DNA of 64,000 nt from Patescibacteria group bacterium (lineage in GTDB: Bacteria; Patescibacteriota; Patescibacteriia; JAHIZJ01): positions 1 to 64,000 of the forward strand of contig JBAZUB010000002.1 of NCBI GenBank assembly GCA_041661625.1. Reading direction: 5' to 3'. The notes beneath the pieces were generated by a model. The model was not told the origin of the DNA. It made no database searches and saw only the letters and a list, made by a program, of their open reading frames with translations. Both the position numbers and the translations under genes were made by a program. Positions 40,901-49,584 of this stretch are shown one piece after another; the stretch's first letter is position 1, and each line of letters starts with the position of its first letter.

Positions 40901-40929
40901 AATCTTAAGACAAGGTTCAAAGATACTAC

Positions 40930-40964
40930 AAACTGCCCCCTCCTTTGTAAGGAGGGGGCAGTTT
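40930..40964. terminator. Strong bidirectional terminator
   Basis: AAACTGCCCCCTCCTT and AAGGAGGGGGCAGTTT: perfect 16-bp arms, TGT loop, A/T ends. It serves folD and the convergent surface-protein gene. Confidence 0.9.
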
Positions 40965-40994
40965 AAAGAATTGTGCTGCTAAGTTGGTTTGGGT

Positions 40995-41732
40995 TTAACC
41001 GGGGCCGAGCGGGTTGTGGTTGCTCATGACTTCGGTATAATCGTCAAAGCCATCGCCATCTGTATCACGATTGAATGGATCCGTGCCAATCGTCCGTTCG
41101 GAAGCATCGGTCAAGCCATCCTGGTCGGAGTCGACGTTAGCGTTGACGTTTGAGTTGCTATTGGTGTTGCTATTGAGGTTACTGTTAGCATTGGCATTAA
41201 TATTGCTATTCAAGTTGGAAGAATTAACGTTCGAATTCCGGTCCGCGTTTGTGTTGGCGTTTCCGTTCAGATTCGTGTTGGCGTTAACGTTTTCATTCGA
41301 GTTGCCGTTAGTGTTGCTGGTATTCGTATTATCATTTAAGTTCTGATTGAGATTGCCGTTTAAGTTGCTGTTCAAATTGGAATTCAGGTTGGCATTGCTA
41401 TTCCGATTGAAATTTATATTGCCAGTCGTATTGGTATTGAGATTTGAGTTATTAACAGTGGAATTCGTGTTGGAATTATCATTTTTAGCGGTCAGGTTTT
41501 GAAATAAGAAAATGGCTCCGATGACCACTCCAGCCAGGATGAGCAGAATTATTACACCAATAATAATGTACTTCTTGCGGCCGGAATTGTCCGAATATTG
41601 GGGTTCGGGCGGGCCGCCGGCAGGAGTTGTCGGCGGAACGTTTACATTCGGCATGGTGGGTGACATTGGCGGCTGCCCAATAGGAGGGGGCGTATTGCCC
41701 GGTGGGGTGATATTGGCGGGATCGTCGAACAT
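40995..41732 (-). CDS. Membrane-anchored Asn-rich protein with thrombospondin type 3 calcium repeats
   Basis: 245 residues from ATG 41732 (MFDDPANITPPG). Pro-rich cytoplasmic N-terminus, one TM (KKYIIIGVIILLILAGVVIG), then about 120 residues of NxN/LNSN low-complexity repeats. It ends with calcium-binding DSDQDGLTDASE and DTDGDGFDDYTE loops. The Asn tract is probably a flexible stalk holding the calcium module off the surface. Function unknown; adhesion or wall contact is a guess. Promoter at 41763-41791. Confidence 0.75.
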   Translation of the reverse strand: MFDDPANITPPGNTPPPIGQPPMSPTMPNVNVPPTTPAGGPPEPQYSDNSGRKKYIIIGVIILLILAGVVIGAIFLFQNLTAKNDNSNTNSTVNNSNLNTNTTGNINFNRNSNANLNSNLNSNLNGNLNQNLNDNTNTSNTNGNSNENVNANTNLNGNANTNADRNSNVNSSNLNSNINANANSNLNSNTNSNSNVNANVDSDQDGLTDASERTIGTDPFNRDTDGDGFDDYTEVMSNHNPLGPG

Positions 41733-41762
41733 GCTATTGTTGTTTATTTGATAACTACTAAT

Positions 41763-41791
41763 ACTATACCACAAACGCACCATTGAAACAA
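41763..41791 (-). promoter_or_regulatory. Promoter of the Asn-rich surface protein
   Basis: Minus strand TTGTTT (41791-41786), 17 bp, TATAGT (41768-41763). Confidence 0.55.
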
Positions 41792-41800
41792 AATCCACGG

Positions 41801-42038
41801 TTGACTAAGCGGGCAGAAAACGCTAGATTTAAGAGACTCTTATTACCCAGAACCATAACATGTCCTTCTCAGTCGGCATTGTACGAACACAACCCAACAT
41901 TTAGAAAGAGCAACAAACCCCAAGTTGATACCCTTTTTCTTCGAAATCAAGCTTCCCGCCACACGTAGTGCTGTGGTGCACAAAGAAACTATACATTCAT
42001 AGACCATAAATAAAATCTCCCTTAGCTGGGAGTTTTTT
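41801..42038 (+). ncRNA. Possible small RNA transcript unit
   Basis: TTGACT (41801-41806), 17 bp, TAGATT (41824-41829) gives a start near 41836. A clear intrinsic terminator CTCCC-TTAGCT-GGGAG-TTTTTT lies at 42017-42038. No convincing ORF lies between (a 61-codon frame from 41783 begins before the promoter). A transcript of about 200 nt of unknown class is inferred. The rest of 42039-42179 holds nothing I recognise. Confidence 0.35.
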
Positions 42039-42179
42039 GGTTGTAATGATACTCTTAATTGCCGACTGTTAATGAAATAGCTAACTGGATGGCAGAAAAC
42101 AGCCTCTACTCCCAACCTCGTTACACTATTTCTTTACCCACCTTACGCTTACCCCAATGGTATATGGTTGCTCGAAGCT

Positions 42180-43343
42180 TTATAAGCGGTCATCAAGATC
42201 GTATATGGTATTTATTTTTCCAGACAATACGCTTATGAATCTAGGTTTAGTCGATAACTGACGAATAACTGTCGGTCTAGAATCATCAATTTCAGAAGCT
42301 AATAGTATTGGCTTGATCGCAAACATCGACCCCTGATAGTCAAGATTGATATTTGACACCAAATATTTTTTCGACAAACTTACCATATTCTCCCAGGCTG
42401 TAGGCGGTTTTGCGATACACGTGTTGCAATTGCCTAATTGCCGCGAAGAGCAAGTACCGTGCGATTTGGGCTGGCAAGGGAAGGACGGCTGTTCATCATA
42501 TGACGCCTGTTGGGGTGTGTGCATAACCGAGGTCAACGTGTGTAATGGTTGTAAACCAAAAGGCATGATGGAAAAATATAAACCATCAGCAACAGTAAGG
42601 CCAGCGCCTTTCATTTTGCTTGATGCTTTACATAAACATACCTCGCACAACTCATATTTTATTTTGTATTTCTCAAGACCAAACCTAGCGTTTATTTGGT
42701 TCACGCTAGCATACGTGGCGTTTACAACATAAGAAGTCCTGATACTGTGCGTATTATCAAATTCTATTACGTAGTCCGTGTCATCTTTAACGATGTTGGT
42801 TAGCTCTTTATTTAGCTCAATGCTAATGTTGCTCTTGCGTGAGATTCTTTTTCGTAATTCGTTTTTCACTTTAAAAAAATCAAAGCTACACTCCTTCGTT
42901 TCGAACGCGGCCAGAGTGGAGCCTGGCACAAAGTATCTATCAGTATCACATGCGCGAATCGGAATGCCAACTTTTAGACAAAATTGGATATATTCATCAG
43001 GGCTAGTTTTCGACCTGTTTGATGAAATCGCATATATTTGTTTAAACGACGCGTTAATTGATGATTCAAAATCTCTAGCAAATCTATTGTAGTAATACGC
43101 CGTTTTTTCCGCTGTTTCTATACTACGAGGATAATGATACCCATTATGTAGTCTGGCTTGATTCACCATACTGGCCCTACCGAAAATATTGGAATCAATA
43201 TCGACCACGATAATGTGTTTGTGCTTTTTGGCCAATACTAACGCAGCGTAAAGACCATATATACCAGCCCCCAATATTATTACATCACATTGTTTACGGT
43301 TCTTGATGCTTACTCGCTTGTGCATACCAGTGCTTTGCGGCAT
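42180..43343 (-). CDS. FAD-dependent oxidoreductase (DAO type)
   Basis: 387 residues (a second ATG at codon 7). Dinucleotide fold VIILGAGIYGLYAALVLAKK near the N-terminus, then MVNQARLHNGYHYPRS, the FAD/substrate region of D-amino-acid/glycine-oxidase-like enzymes. A Cys-rich stretch CQPKSHGTCSSRQLGNCNTC in the C-terminal half is unusual and might bind metal. It overlaps the TIM-barrel gene by 50 nt. Likely acts on a sugar or amino sugar with the neighbouring enzymes; substrate unknown. Confidence 0.75.
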   Translation of the reverse strand: MPQSTGMHKRVSIKNRKQCDVIILGAGIYGLYAALVLAKKHKHIIVVDIDSNIFGRASMVNQARLHNGYHYPRSIETAEKTAYYYNRFARDFESSINASFKQIYAISSNRSKTSPDEYIQFCLKVGIPIRACDTDRYFVPGSTLAAFETKECSFDFFKVKNELRKRISRKSNISIELNKELTNIVKDDTDYVIEFDNTHSIRTSYVVNATYASVNQINARFGLEKYKIKYELCEVCLCKASSKMKGAGLTVADGLYFSIMPFGLQPLHTLTSVMHTPQQASYDEQPSFPCQPKSHGTCSSRQLGNCNTCIAKPPTAWENMVSLSKKYLVSNINLDYQGSMFAIKPILLASEIDDSRPTVIRQLSTKPRFISVLSGKINTIYDLDDRL

Positions 43344-44151
43344 TTATTGATTCAGTTAAATCATCCGATAGATTATCGGGCTTTGGCACCATTTCTACTG
43401 AGTAATAACCGGCATATGATTTATTCATTGTTAGCGTCACTACTTCCTGGTATATTGCATTATCTACTTGAACACGTCCCAGACCTGGACTGCTAAAATG
43501 AACATGTCCGATCATCCCCACAGCGTTGGCAACCACGGTTTGTGGATCCTCCTGATTACTTATCATAGTGCCGGTATCTAAATTTATAGCTAAACCGGGT
43601 TGATGAACGTGGTTTAGAAACTCGATTACCTCCGATGAGGTAGTGAATATATCATTCTCTTGTTGACGTGGTATTGGTTCGATACAAAAAGACATGTTGT
43701 GTTTGTGAGCAAATCCTCCAATATTAACGAAGAATGCTGCAACCAAGTCATTTGTATCTTGATTTAAGTTGGGATTTAATGCGCGGTGGCGTGGAGACCC
43801 AAACACAATAGCCCGTATGCCCAGTTGTGCGCCGATTGATATAAGATGTTTGATATATCGGAGCGCGAAGTTATAGTCATCTTTATTTTGAAATATCCTG
43901 AGATCAGGATAGTTATATAGAAGCGATTGCATTGCTACTGGCCGTAAATTATTCCGTTGTAGCGTTCTTAAATAGCTTTCAATGTCTGCTCTGCTTACAC
44001 TCTCGGGTTTATCCCATATGCGCGTTGGACAGATTTCCAAATAAGAAACATCCAATTGGGTGAGCAATGAGTAAATTTGATCATTAACTGATTTATCCCA
44101 AGCAATATTGGATACTGCCAAGTGAATTGTGTCAGCATTATTGTTAGTCAT
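43294..44151 (-). CDS. Xylose-isomerase-like TIM-barrel sugar epimerase/isomerase
   Basis: 285 residues from ATG 44151. The long frame upstream to 44367 crosses a terminator and is rejected. AP-endonuclease-2/sugar-isomerase pattern: YLEICPTR, IVFGSPRHR, FCIEPIPRQ (metal Glu), AINLDTGTM (metal Asp), GHVHFSSPG (His), YYSVEMVP (Glu). These supply the usual divalent-metal ligands. Sugar epimerase or inosose-type isomerase; substrate unknown. The promoter gives a leaderless or one-base leader mRNA. Confidence 0.8.
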   Translation of the reverse strand: MTNNNADTIHLAVSNIAWDKSVNDQIYSLLTQLDVSYLEICPTRIWDKPESVSRADIESYLRTLQRNNLRPVAMQSLLYNYPDLRIFQNKDDYNFALRYIKHLISIGAQLGIRAIVFGSPRHRALNPNLNQDTNDLVAAFFVNIGGFAHKHNMSFCIEPIPRQQENDIFTTSSEVIEFLNHVHQPGLAINLDTGTMISNQEDPQTVVANAVGMIGHVHFSSPGLGRVQVDNAIYQEVVTLTMNKSYAGYYSVEMVPKPDNLSDDLTESINAAKHWYAQASKHQEP

Positions 44152-44158
44152 TTGTATA

Positions 44159-44187
44159 ATTGTAGTACCGTGTGGACAAAAAAGCAA
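44159..44187 (-). promoter_or_regulatory. Promoter of the TIM-barrel gene (leaderless)
   Basis: Minus strand TTGCTT (44187-44182), 17 bp, TACAAT (44164-44159). The ATG begins eight bases after the -10 box. Confidence 0.55.
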
Positions 44188-44216
44188 AAAAAAGACGGGG
44201 AACATTGCCATTCCCC
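44185..44216 (-). terminator. Terminator of the kinase operon
   Basis: Minus strand GGGGAA...TTCCCC (44216-44197), then GTC and a run of eight T. Confidence 0.85.
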
Positions 44217-44246
44217 GACTAACCTTCGGATTACCGCTGATGTCCC

Positions 44247-44807
44247 CTATGCAACTTCGGGGCAATGTTCGGCGATCATCGCATCCGCCGCGCGATAGAG
44301 ATCGTCGATCGTTCCCGAGTTGTCGATCAGCACATCGGCTACCGGCTCGATGTCGGGCACGTGCCAAGCGACTTTCCGCTCATCACGTGGCAGCAGATAG
44401 GCCTTGGCCTCCTCGATGCTGGCCAAGTTCTCGCGAATGACCTGCCGTTCGAGGCGGATCTCCTGAGACATGTTCACCCAGACGATGACGGCCCGGCTGC
44501 CAATCTGCTCGCGCATATAGAGACCGAGGTCTGGCCCATAGAGACTCTCCAGGCAGCAGCATTCGATACCGTTCTCGTTCACCCACCGTAGGAACTGCTT
44601 CGTGAACTCCTCGTGAAGCCAACGGGGGCGCTCAAACGCGGCTCGCTCGTTCCACTCCACGAAGTCACCGGAGTGTCCCTCGTTTTCCATCACCATCCTC
44701 ATGAATGTGACGATCTTGAGCCTCGTGATGCCCTTCGAATCGAGGTAGCGGCCGAACGTGCTCTTTCCAGATTCGCTCATGCCGCCGATCAGGAACACCT
44801 TCTTCAT
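44247..44807 (-). CDS. P-loop nucleotide/dephospho-CoA-kinase-like protein
   Basis: 186 residues. Walker A GGMSESGKST (8-17) opening a small-molecule-kinase fold. IVWVNMSQEIRLERQ fits the lid region of NMP-kinase-like proteins. Start overlaps the NDK-like gene by 4 nt (ATGA) with GAGGAGGG upstream. GC-richer than the flanking sugar genes. A nucleoside or nucleotide kinase is likely; substrate unknown. Confidence 0.75.
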   Translation of the reverse strand: MKKVFLIGGMSESGKSTFGRYLDSKGITRLKIVTFMRMVMENEGHSGDFVEWNERAAFERPRWLHEEFTKQFLRWVNENGIECCCLESLYGPDLGLYMREQIGSRAVIVWVNMSQEIRLERQVIRENLASIEEAKAYLLPRDERKVAWHVPDIEPVADVLIDNSGTIDDLYRAADAMIAEHCPEVA

Positions 44808-45208
44808 GATCCCTCCTCCATCAATAGTCGGGTCTGTTCTTCAGATTCCGCCGGCGTGTGAGGCCCGTGTGCCACGTTTCTGATAATGCTTTCAGCCCAT
44901 AGCATGCGGATACCGGAAGCCGGCTCCCTCTTGCCGATGATTTCTCGCACTTTGCGAATGGCGTCTTCACCCTCCACGATGAAGATGTGTAAGGGTGCCG
45001 AAGCCATGAACTCGACCAGCTCAGGAAAGTAGTCACGGTGAGAAAATTCTCGATACAGTTCGGTGGCAGTTGCGACCGTGATCGTCTTCCTTCTCTCCTC
45101 GACGACTCTTAACTGAGCAGCCACTATCAATTCCCGGATCCTGTCAACCAGCCCCTTAGCTACCCCGTCGGGTTTCACTAGGAGCATCGACCTTTCCACG
45201 GCGCACAT
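44804..45208 (-). CDS. Divergent nucleoside-diphosphate-kinase-like protein
   Basis: 134 residues from ATG 45208, which overlaps the upstream stop (TAATG) and follows GGGAGGGAG. NDK pattern: SMLLVKPDGVAKGLV (Lys12), EFSHRDYFPELVEFMASAP, and RNVAHGPHTPAESEEQ with candidate phospho-His114. Regular NDKs read N-x-x-H-G-S-D here, so the G-P-H is unusual. May move phosphate among nucleoside di/triphosphates. Middle gene of a three-gene operon. Confidence 0.8.
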   Translation of the reverse strand: MCAVERSMLLVKPDGVAKGLVDRIRELIVAAQLRVVEERRKTITVATATELYREFSHRDYFPELVEFMASAPLHIFIVEGEDAIRKVREIIGKREPASGIRMLWAESIIRNVAHGPHTPAESEEQTRLLMEEGS

Positions 45209-45981
45209 TACTCCCTCCCTTGGGGTAACCACTGGCTTGGCCAGTCTATGTCTACTGAGACCAGTCGGCCATCAGGAAGCAAAGCAAACTCCCATGTCGG
45301 CATCGGTGCGATACGCGCGAGTTGTGCGAACGCATACGAATGAGACTGAAGCGTGTGGCATATGCTCCGGATAACCGTCGCAGGCAATATGTTGGCATAT
45401 CCGACCTCGCGTAGTCGATATGAAGCCTCGATGTAGTCTGAGTAGTCGAGTGTGAATTGCTGTAATTCTCCCGTATACGCGGGCAATTGCCGATCGAACA
45501 GAATCTTGTTCGGCAAAACACCCCGCTGCATCTCAAGCACCTGACGATCACCATCGAGATACAGCACATGTCCCGCGATGGATTCCGGTCCCCAAATCAC
45601 CGGGGTAAACTCGACCCAGGTAGCTGGTCGCAGTTTTAGAATCTCTTGGAGCGCCCGACCTTGATCGATAATGCGTTTACGACCCTGGTCGTCTCTCCAC
45701 TCCACCGTATGATCGCTTTGAATCTGGAACAGAGGCGGAACCGCAGTCAACATCGGTTTCTCGGAAACGATTACCAGGAATGCCTCACCGTGGGCGAGGT
45801 GGTCATGGTAAATCCGAGACACTTGATCCTGATCACTTACGGATACAGCACATGGTTCACCATCAGATGGTAGACCAAGACCTCTCATCAATGCTCGTTT
45901 CTGGAGACGTATCGGGAGAGCTAGGTCAATCCCAAACTCTCGGGAATGGCTGACCAGAAAATCGTCTTTCATGACGGTCAT
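45208..45981 (-). CDS. Hypothetical protein heading the NDK/kinase operon
   Basis: 257 residues. Start fixed by AAAGGAGGGG before ATG 45981. No family recognised. It has mixed alpha/beta content, ends in a compact stretch LARIAPMPTWEFALLPDGRL with VSVDIDWPSQW, and shows no TM or signal. Coupled to two predicted nucleotide-handling enzymes, so a nucleotide-related role is inferred only from context. Confidence 0.65.
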   Translation of the reverse strand: MTVMKDDFLVSHSREFGIDLALPIRLQKRALMRGLGLPSDGEPCAVSVSDQDQVSRIYHDHLAHGEAFLVIVSEKPMLTAVPPLFQIQSDHTVEWRDDQGRKRIIDQGRALQEILKLRPATWVEFTPVIWGPESIAGHVLYLDGDRQVLEMQRGVLPNKILFDRQLPAYTGELQQFTLDYSDYIEASYRLREVGYANILPATVIRSICHTLQSHSYAFAQLARIAPMPTWEFALLPDGRLVSVDIDWPSQWLPQGRE

Positions 45982-46057
45982 TAGCCCCTCCTTTGAGGTT
46001 TGAGGTTTTTTGTCACGACTATCCGGCAGTTTTCACCGGTAGCGATTGTCTACTATG

Positions 46058-46822
46058 TCAAAGGTCATAAAGAGCGAATAGACCACTGTATGGCTTTTTT
46101 GTAATTTTGTCAAGGTCCTTCTGGTTATGCAGGCTCCACCAATTACCACGATAACGATAGACCTGTAGTGATTTAGGATCACTAGAAAATAGGTCTTCGT
46201 TCACTTCATCGAGATCGCTGGGAATGTTTTGTGCTGTGTACTGTCTCAATAACTGTGGTCGAATAATCATGCAGCCGGGTGACCACATATGTTGTAGCTT
46301 CGTCCGTCTAGATGATTTAATTTGATTCACTCCTTTAGCTGTGCCTACGCTGATTACCTTTCCTTGGCTAAACATAAGTTGTAAATGCGTGTCCGCTTCC
46401 TTATGTCTGTTGGTTACAAGTAATACGCTTTTGTCTGATGGTAATCCATGTATAATCAACTTCGTAAAAAGATCCGGCGATAAGAGTACGTTGCCATCGC
46501 AATACAAGAATGGCTTTGTCCATTTCATTGTTGCCGCGCGTAGACGAGCAGGAAGGCTCATGTTCGGCGTATATTTTCCAAAGTGTATGCTGACCCCCCG
46601 TGATTTCCAATACGCCCGCGTCCTTGCAGCACTGCGATTGTGTTCTGGCCAGCCAAGAAGTACTACTGACCGTACGTTAGCTTGTTTTGCCATGGCAATG
46701 AGGTAATACAATAGCGGCTGGTTGGCGATTGGATAAAGCACTTTTGGGCCACGGTATTTTATTTTCTTAAAATAGTCGGAAATGCGTTGCCCGCGTCCCC
46801 CGACCGCAATTACCATTTTCAT
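46058..46822 (-). CDS. Sugar-nucleotidyltransferase-like protein
   Basis: 254 residues. N-terminal MVIAVGGRGQRISDYF and KVLYPIANQPLLYY match the nucleotidyltransferase (GlmU/RfbA-like) phosphate loop; FLYCDGNVLLS carries the metal Asp. Probably makes an NDP-sugar. It lies 43 bp after the SDR gene in the same direction. Confidence 0.8.
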   Translation of the reverse strand: MKMVIAVGGRGQRISDYFKKIKYRGPKVLYPIANQPLLYYLIAMAKQANVRSVVLLGWPEHNRSAARTRAYWKSRGVSIHFGKYTPNMSLPARLRAATMKWTKPFLYCDGNVLLSPDLFTKLIIHGLPSDKSVLLVTNRHKEADTHLQLMFSQGKVISVGTAKGVNQIKSSRRTKLQHMWSPGCMIIRPQLLRQYTAQNIPSDLDEVNEDLFSSDPKSLQVYRYRGNWWSLHNQKDLDKITKKPYSGLFALYDL

Positions 46823-46865
46823 AGTATGTATCTAAAGTAATATATAACTGTTGATTATCTATTTG

Positions 46866-47579
46866 CTATTGGGGGTATTCTGGTTTCCATCCAATAGCAT
46901 TCTTTACGCTGTGTATTCGTCCGGGATTATTGGAAACGGCATAAAATGTCGTAAAACGTCCCGGTATCTTTTTTATCTGCACAGCTTTTAAGATCACACT
47001 CACACAATCCTGATGATATAATATCACGCGATCATATAAGGGATCTTCGTTGTATCGAATCTCGTTTGTCGTATTCACACCCCCGAAACGAATACAAACA
47101 ACTTCGAGGTTGTGATGTACCGCATAATAATTTCCCAAGCGTTCACCATACACCTTACTGGCTCCGTAGGGTGTATCAGGAATTGGGATCGTACTTGTTG
47201 TTTTCTCACCTTCACGCATTAAATGGTATGTATCTGCGTGAACAGAGCTGGCAAGAATAACTCGTCGTACACCCGCTGCTACTGCAGCTCGGAAAATATT
47301 TTCCAGCATTACTTTGTTGTCGGCTACACTGTGCTCGTTTGGATAATCTTCAGCAACGTTCCAGGCTAAATGGATGAGCACATCGTGGCCTTTAACGAGC
47401 GTATACAGCTTATGATATTCCCGGGCGATGTTAACACGTTTAACCGATTTGTTACTCTTCTGATTTATATCAATGCAGGTAACGGGGTATTTACGCAGTA
47501 AAACAGGGCAGATAATTGTGCCAATATTACCCAAGGCTCCGGTTACCACTACTCGGGGATGCGAACGATATAATCTCAT
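46866..47579 (-). CDS. NAD-dependent epimerase/dehydratase (extended SDR)
   Basis: 237 residues. Cofactor motif VVVTGALGNIGTI, active-site Ser-Ser-Val (LASSVHADTYH) and Y-x-x-x-K in TPYGASKVYGERLG. Shorter than the usual 300-residue family. Predicted to modify a nucleotide sugar. Overlaps the Nudix-DegT gene by 4 nt. Confidence 0.85.
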   Translation of the reverse strand: MRLYRSHPRVVVTGALGNIGTIICPVLLRKYPVTCIDINQKSNKSVKRVNIAREYHKLYTLVKGHDVLIHLAWNVAEDYPNEHSVADNKVMLENIFRAAVAAGVRRVILASSVHADTYHLMREGEKTTSTIPIPDTPYGASKVYGERLGNYYAVHHNLEVVCIRFGGVNTTNEIRYNEDPLYDRVILYHQDCVSVILKAVQIKKIPGRFTTFYAVSNNPGRIHSVKNAIGWKPEYPQ

Positions 47580-49180
47580 CGATTTATTTCTGCAAATGCT
47601 CTCAGTACTGCAGATATTGTGGCATCAAGATCCTCCCTATCTAACCCGGGGTTTACATAGAGATTAAATAGCCGCTTGGTGACCTCTTGGGATACCGGAC
47701 AATCATTTACGTGTGAGCTTTTTAACAACTCCACTTCGGGCAGAGACAGCGGGTAAAGCTTTTTTATCGGGATTCCTAATTGCATTACCCGATTAAGAAA
47801 CATATCACGCTTCTCTATCAGGCCTGCTGGCAGTAATCCAGTCAGGTAAAAATAGGCGTGTTCAGAATTTGGATCTGTTTTCTGAAAAGTGATTCCACTT
47901 CCCGCTATCTTTTTCTGCAGATAATTTGCATTATTTCGGCGTATTTGATTATTGACATCAAGCCGTTTATTTTGCTCAATAGCAATCGCGGCCTGAATAT
48001 CTGTAAGTTGGTAATTAAAACCCAGGCGATTATAGTCATACGCATCCAGATCTTCTTGATTGATGCCATTATTTGCGTCCGAACGTATATGGCTGTAGTA
48101 CTTTTCATTATTTGTGGCTATTAAGCCACCCTCCCCGCAAACTATATGTTTCGTTTGATAAAGACTTGTGCAGATGATGTCACCATACGAACCAACGTAC
48201 TTTCCATTATATCTCGCGCCCGTAGCTTGGGCGCAATCCTCTATCAGCACTAACTTATGTTTATCGCAGATTATCCTCAGCGCGTTCAAATTGACTGGCT
48301 GACCATACATATGGACAACGATAACTGCCTTAGTGTGCTTGGTGATTTTCTTTATAACGTCTTTGGGATCAATATTAAAAGTTTCAGCCTCAATGTCAGC
48401 GAATATCGGTTTCGCTCCAACTTGTAATACCGTTGAGCAATCCGCAATATTGGCCAGTGCGGGGACGATCACTTCATCGTTGGATTGAAGATCTAAAGCA
48501 GAAAGAGCAAGATGTAGCGCGGATGTACCAGAATTGACGGCATTGACAAAACGCTGTGATAACATACGAGATATCACATCTTGAAATTCGCGGACTACTG
48601 GACCTCCTTCCGGTCTCGATAATATTCCGGAATGTAGCACTCGTACAACAGCCTCGGTTTCTTCGTCGCCGATCAGATGCGCATTTATTTTTTGCATCAT
48701 TTGAGCAATATGCGCTTTGGCATCGTTGTTATCCGGTTGTTTACTACTATAGTGTTCATGAATCATATCTCGGACTGCGTTTGGCCGAAGTTCATAGTTT
48801 CTGATATCGACAACATCAATCCAGACTAACTCATAGGTACCCACATAATGAGTTCCGTATTGATACTCGGGTCCGAAAGCATTTCCCAGAATGCCACCCG
48901 TTATTTCGCAAAGAAAAAATAATTCAGTCTGACCCAGTGTGTCTGGATGTCCCGACGATTGCTTAGTAAATAGCTCTTTTACTCTTATGTCCACACCAAG
49001 CTCTTCGTGGCACTCTCTCTGAACGGCTTGTTCTGGTGTTTCATTATTGTCGACTCCTCCGCCAGGAAATACCCAGTATGCCTCTTGTCCGGGTTTGGTT
49101 CTTTTTATAACTAACACGTGGTTTTGATGGATTATCACCGCTCGCGCTCTTAATTTATCCTTCGTTTTTTGATTCGTCAT
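47576..49180 (-). CDS. Nudix hydrolase fused to DegT/DnrJ/EryC1 aminotransferase
   Basis: 534 residues. A Nudix domain (about 1-145) has the full box from Gly41 to Val63 (G-x5-E47-x7-R55-E56-x3-E60-x-G62). A PLP-dependent sugar aminotransferase domain (about 165-534) follows with VNSGTSALHLALSAL, LIEDCAQATGA and the PLP lysine Lys344 in LYQTKHIVCGEGG. DegT proteins add amino groups to keto-sugars on nucleotides; a Nudix domain cleaves nucleoside-diphosphate-X. One chain carrying both is unusual. First gene of the Nudix-DegT/SDR pair. Confidence 0.88.
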   Translation of the reverse strand: MTNQKTKDKLRARAVIIHQNHVLVIKRTKPGQEAYWVFPGGGVDNNETPEQAVQRECHEELGVDIRVKELFTKQSSGHPDTLGQTELFFLCEITGGILGNAFGPEYQYGTHYVGTYELVWIDVVDIRNYELRPNAVRDMIHEHYSSKQPDNNDAKAHIAQMMQKINAHLIGDEETEAVVRVLHSGILSRPEGGPVVREFQDVISRMLSQRFVNAVNSGTSALHLALSALDLQSNDEVIVPALANIADCSTVLQVGAKPIFADIEAETFNIDPKDVIKKITKHTKAVIVVHMYGQPVNLNALRIICDKHKLVLIEDCAQATGARYNGKYVGSYGDIICTSLYQTKHIVCGEGGLIATNNEKYYSHIRSDANNGINQEDLDAYDYNRLGFNYQLTDIQAAIAIEQNKRLDVNNQIRRNNANYLQKKIAGSGITFQKTDPNSEHAYFYLTGLLPAGLIEKRDMFLNRVMQLGIPIKKLYPLSLPEVELLKSSHVNDCPVSQEVTKRLFNLYVNPGLDREDLDATISAVLRAFAEINR

Positions 49181-49584
49181 GGTGGTGTTTTTATAAAGAG
49201 TGGTTATTTATATTGAATTCCCCGTTTTTACAAAAGATTCATACACATCGTATAGACTGATGATTTGCTGTACATATAGAAATTATTACTAAACAACATA
49301 TATTATATAGGTTATTCGACTAATTGGACAGTGGTAAACAAAAGCTGATTCCACAATAAATCTGGTGGTATTACGATATTCAAAAGATGGCAAATACTAG
49401 CTCCCAGTCTGATTCACACCGAAAAAGCGAGGCTTTAATATGCCCAGTATGTATGGAATTATTCCGTATCATTGTTCTGTTCTGTATGAAAACGCCAAAA
49501 ATGTGTTATAATGCAGACAACACATAAACATATTGACAAAATTACACTATTTCTGCTAAGGTTTCGGTCATTAAGCAAGAAACT
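49181..49584. other. AT-rich intergenic region with promoter for the panA operon
   Basis: No gene seen. An extended -10 element TGTTATAAT (49504-49512) without a clear -35 probably drives the antitoxin-toxin-SIR2 operon. The rest is AT-rich and unstructured. Confidence 0.45.

Noticed and set aside
44152..44367. N-terminal extension of the TIM-barrel protein
   Set aside because: It reads antisense-like Arg-rich sequence through the kinase gene and a terminator.
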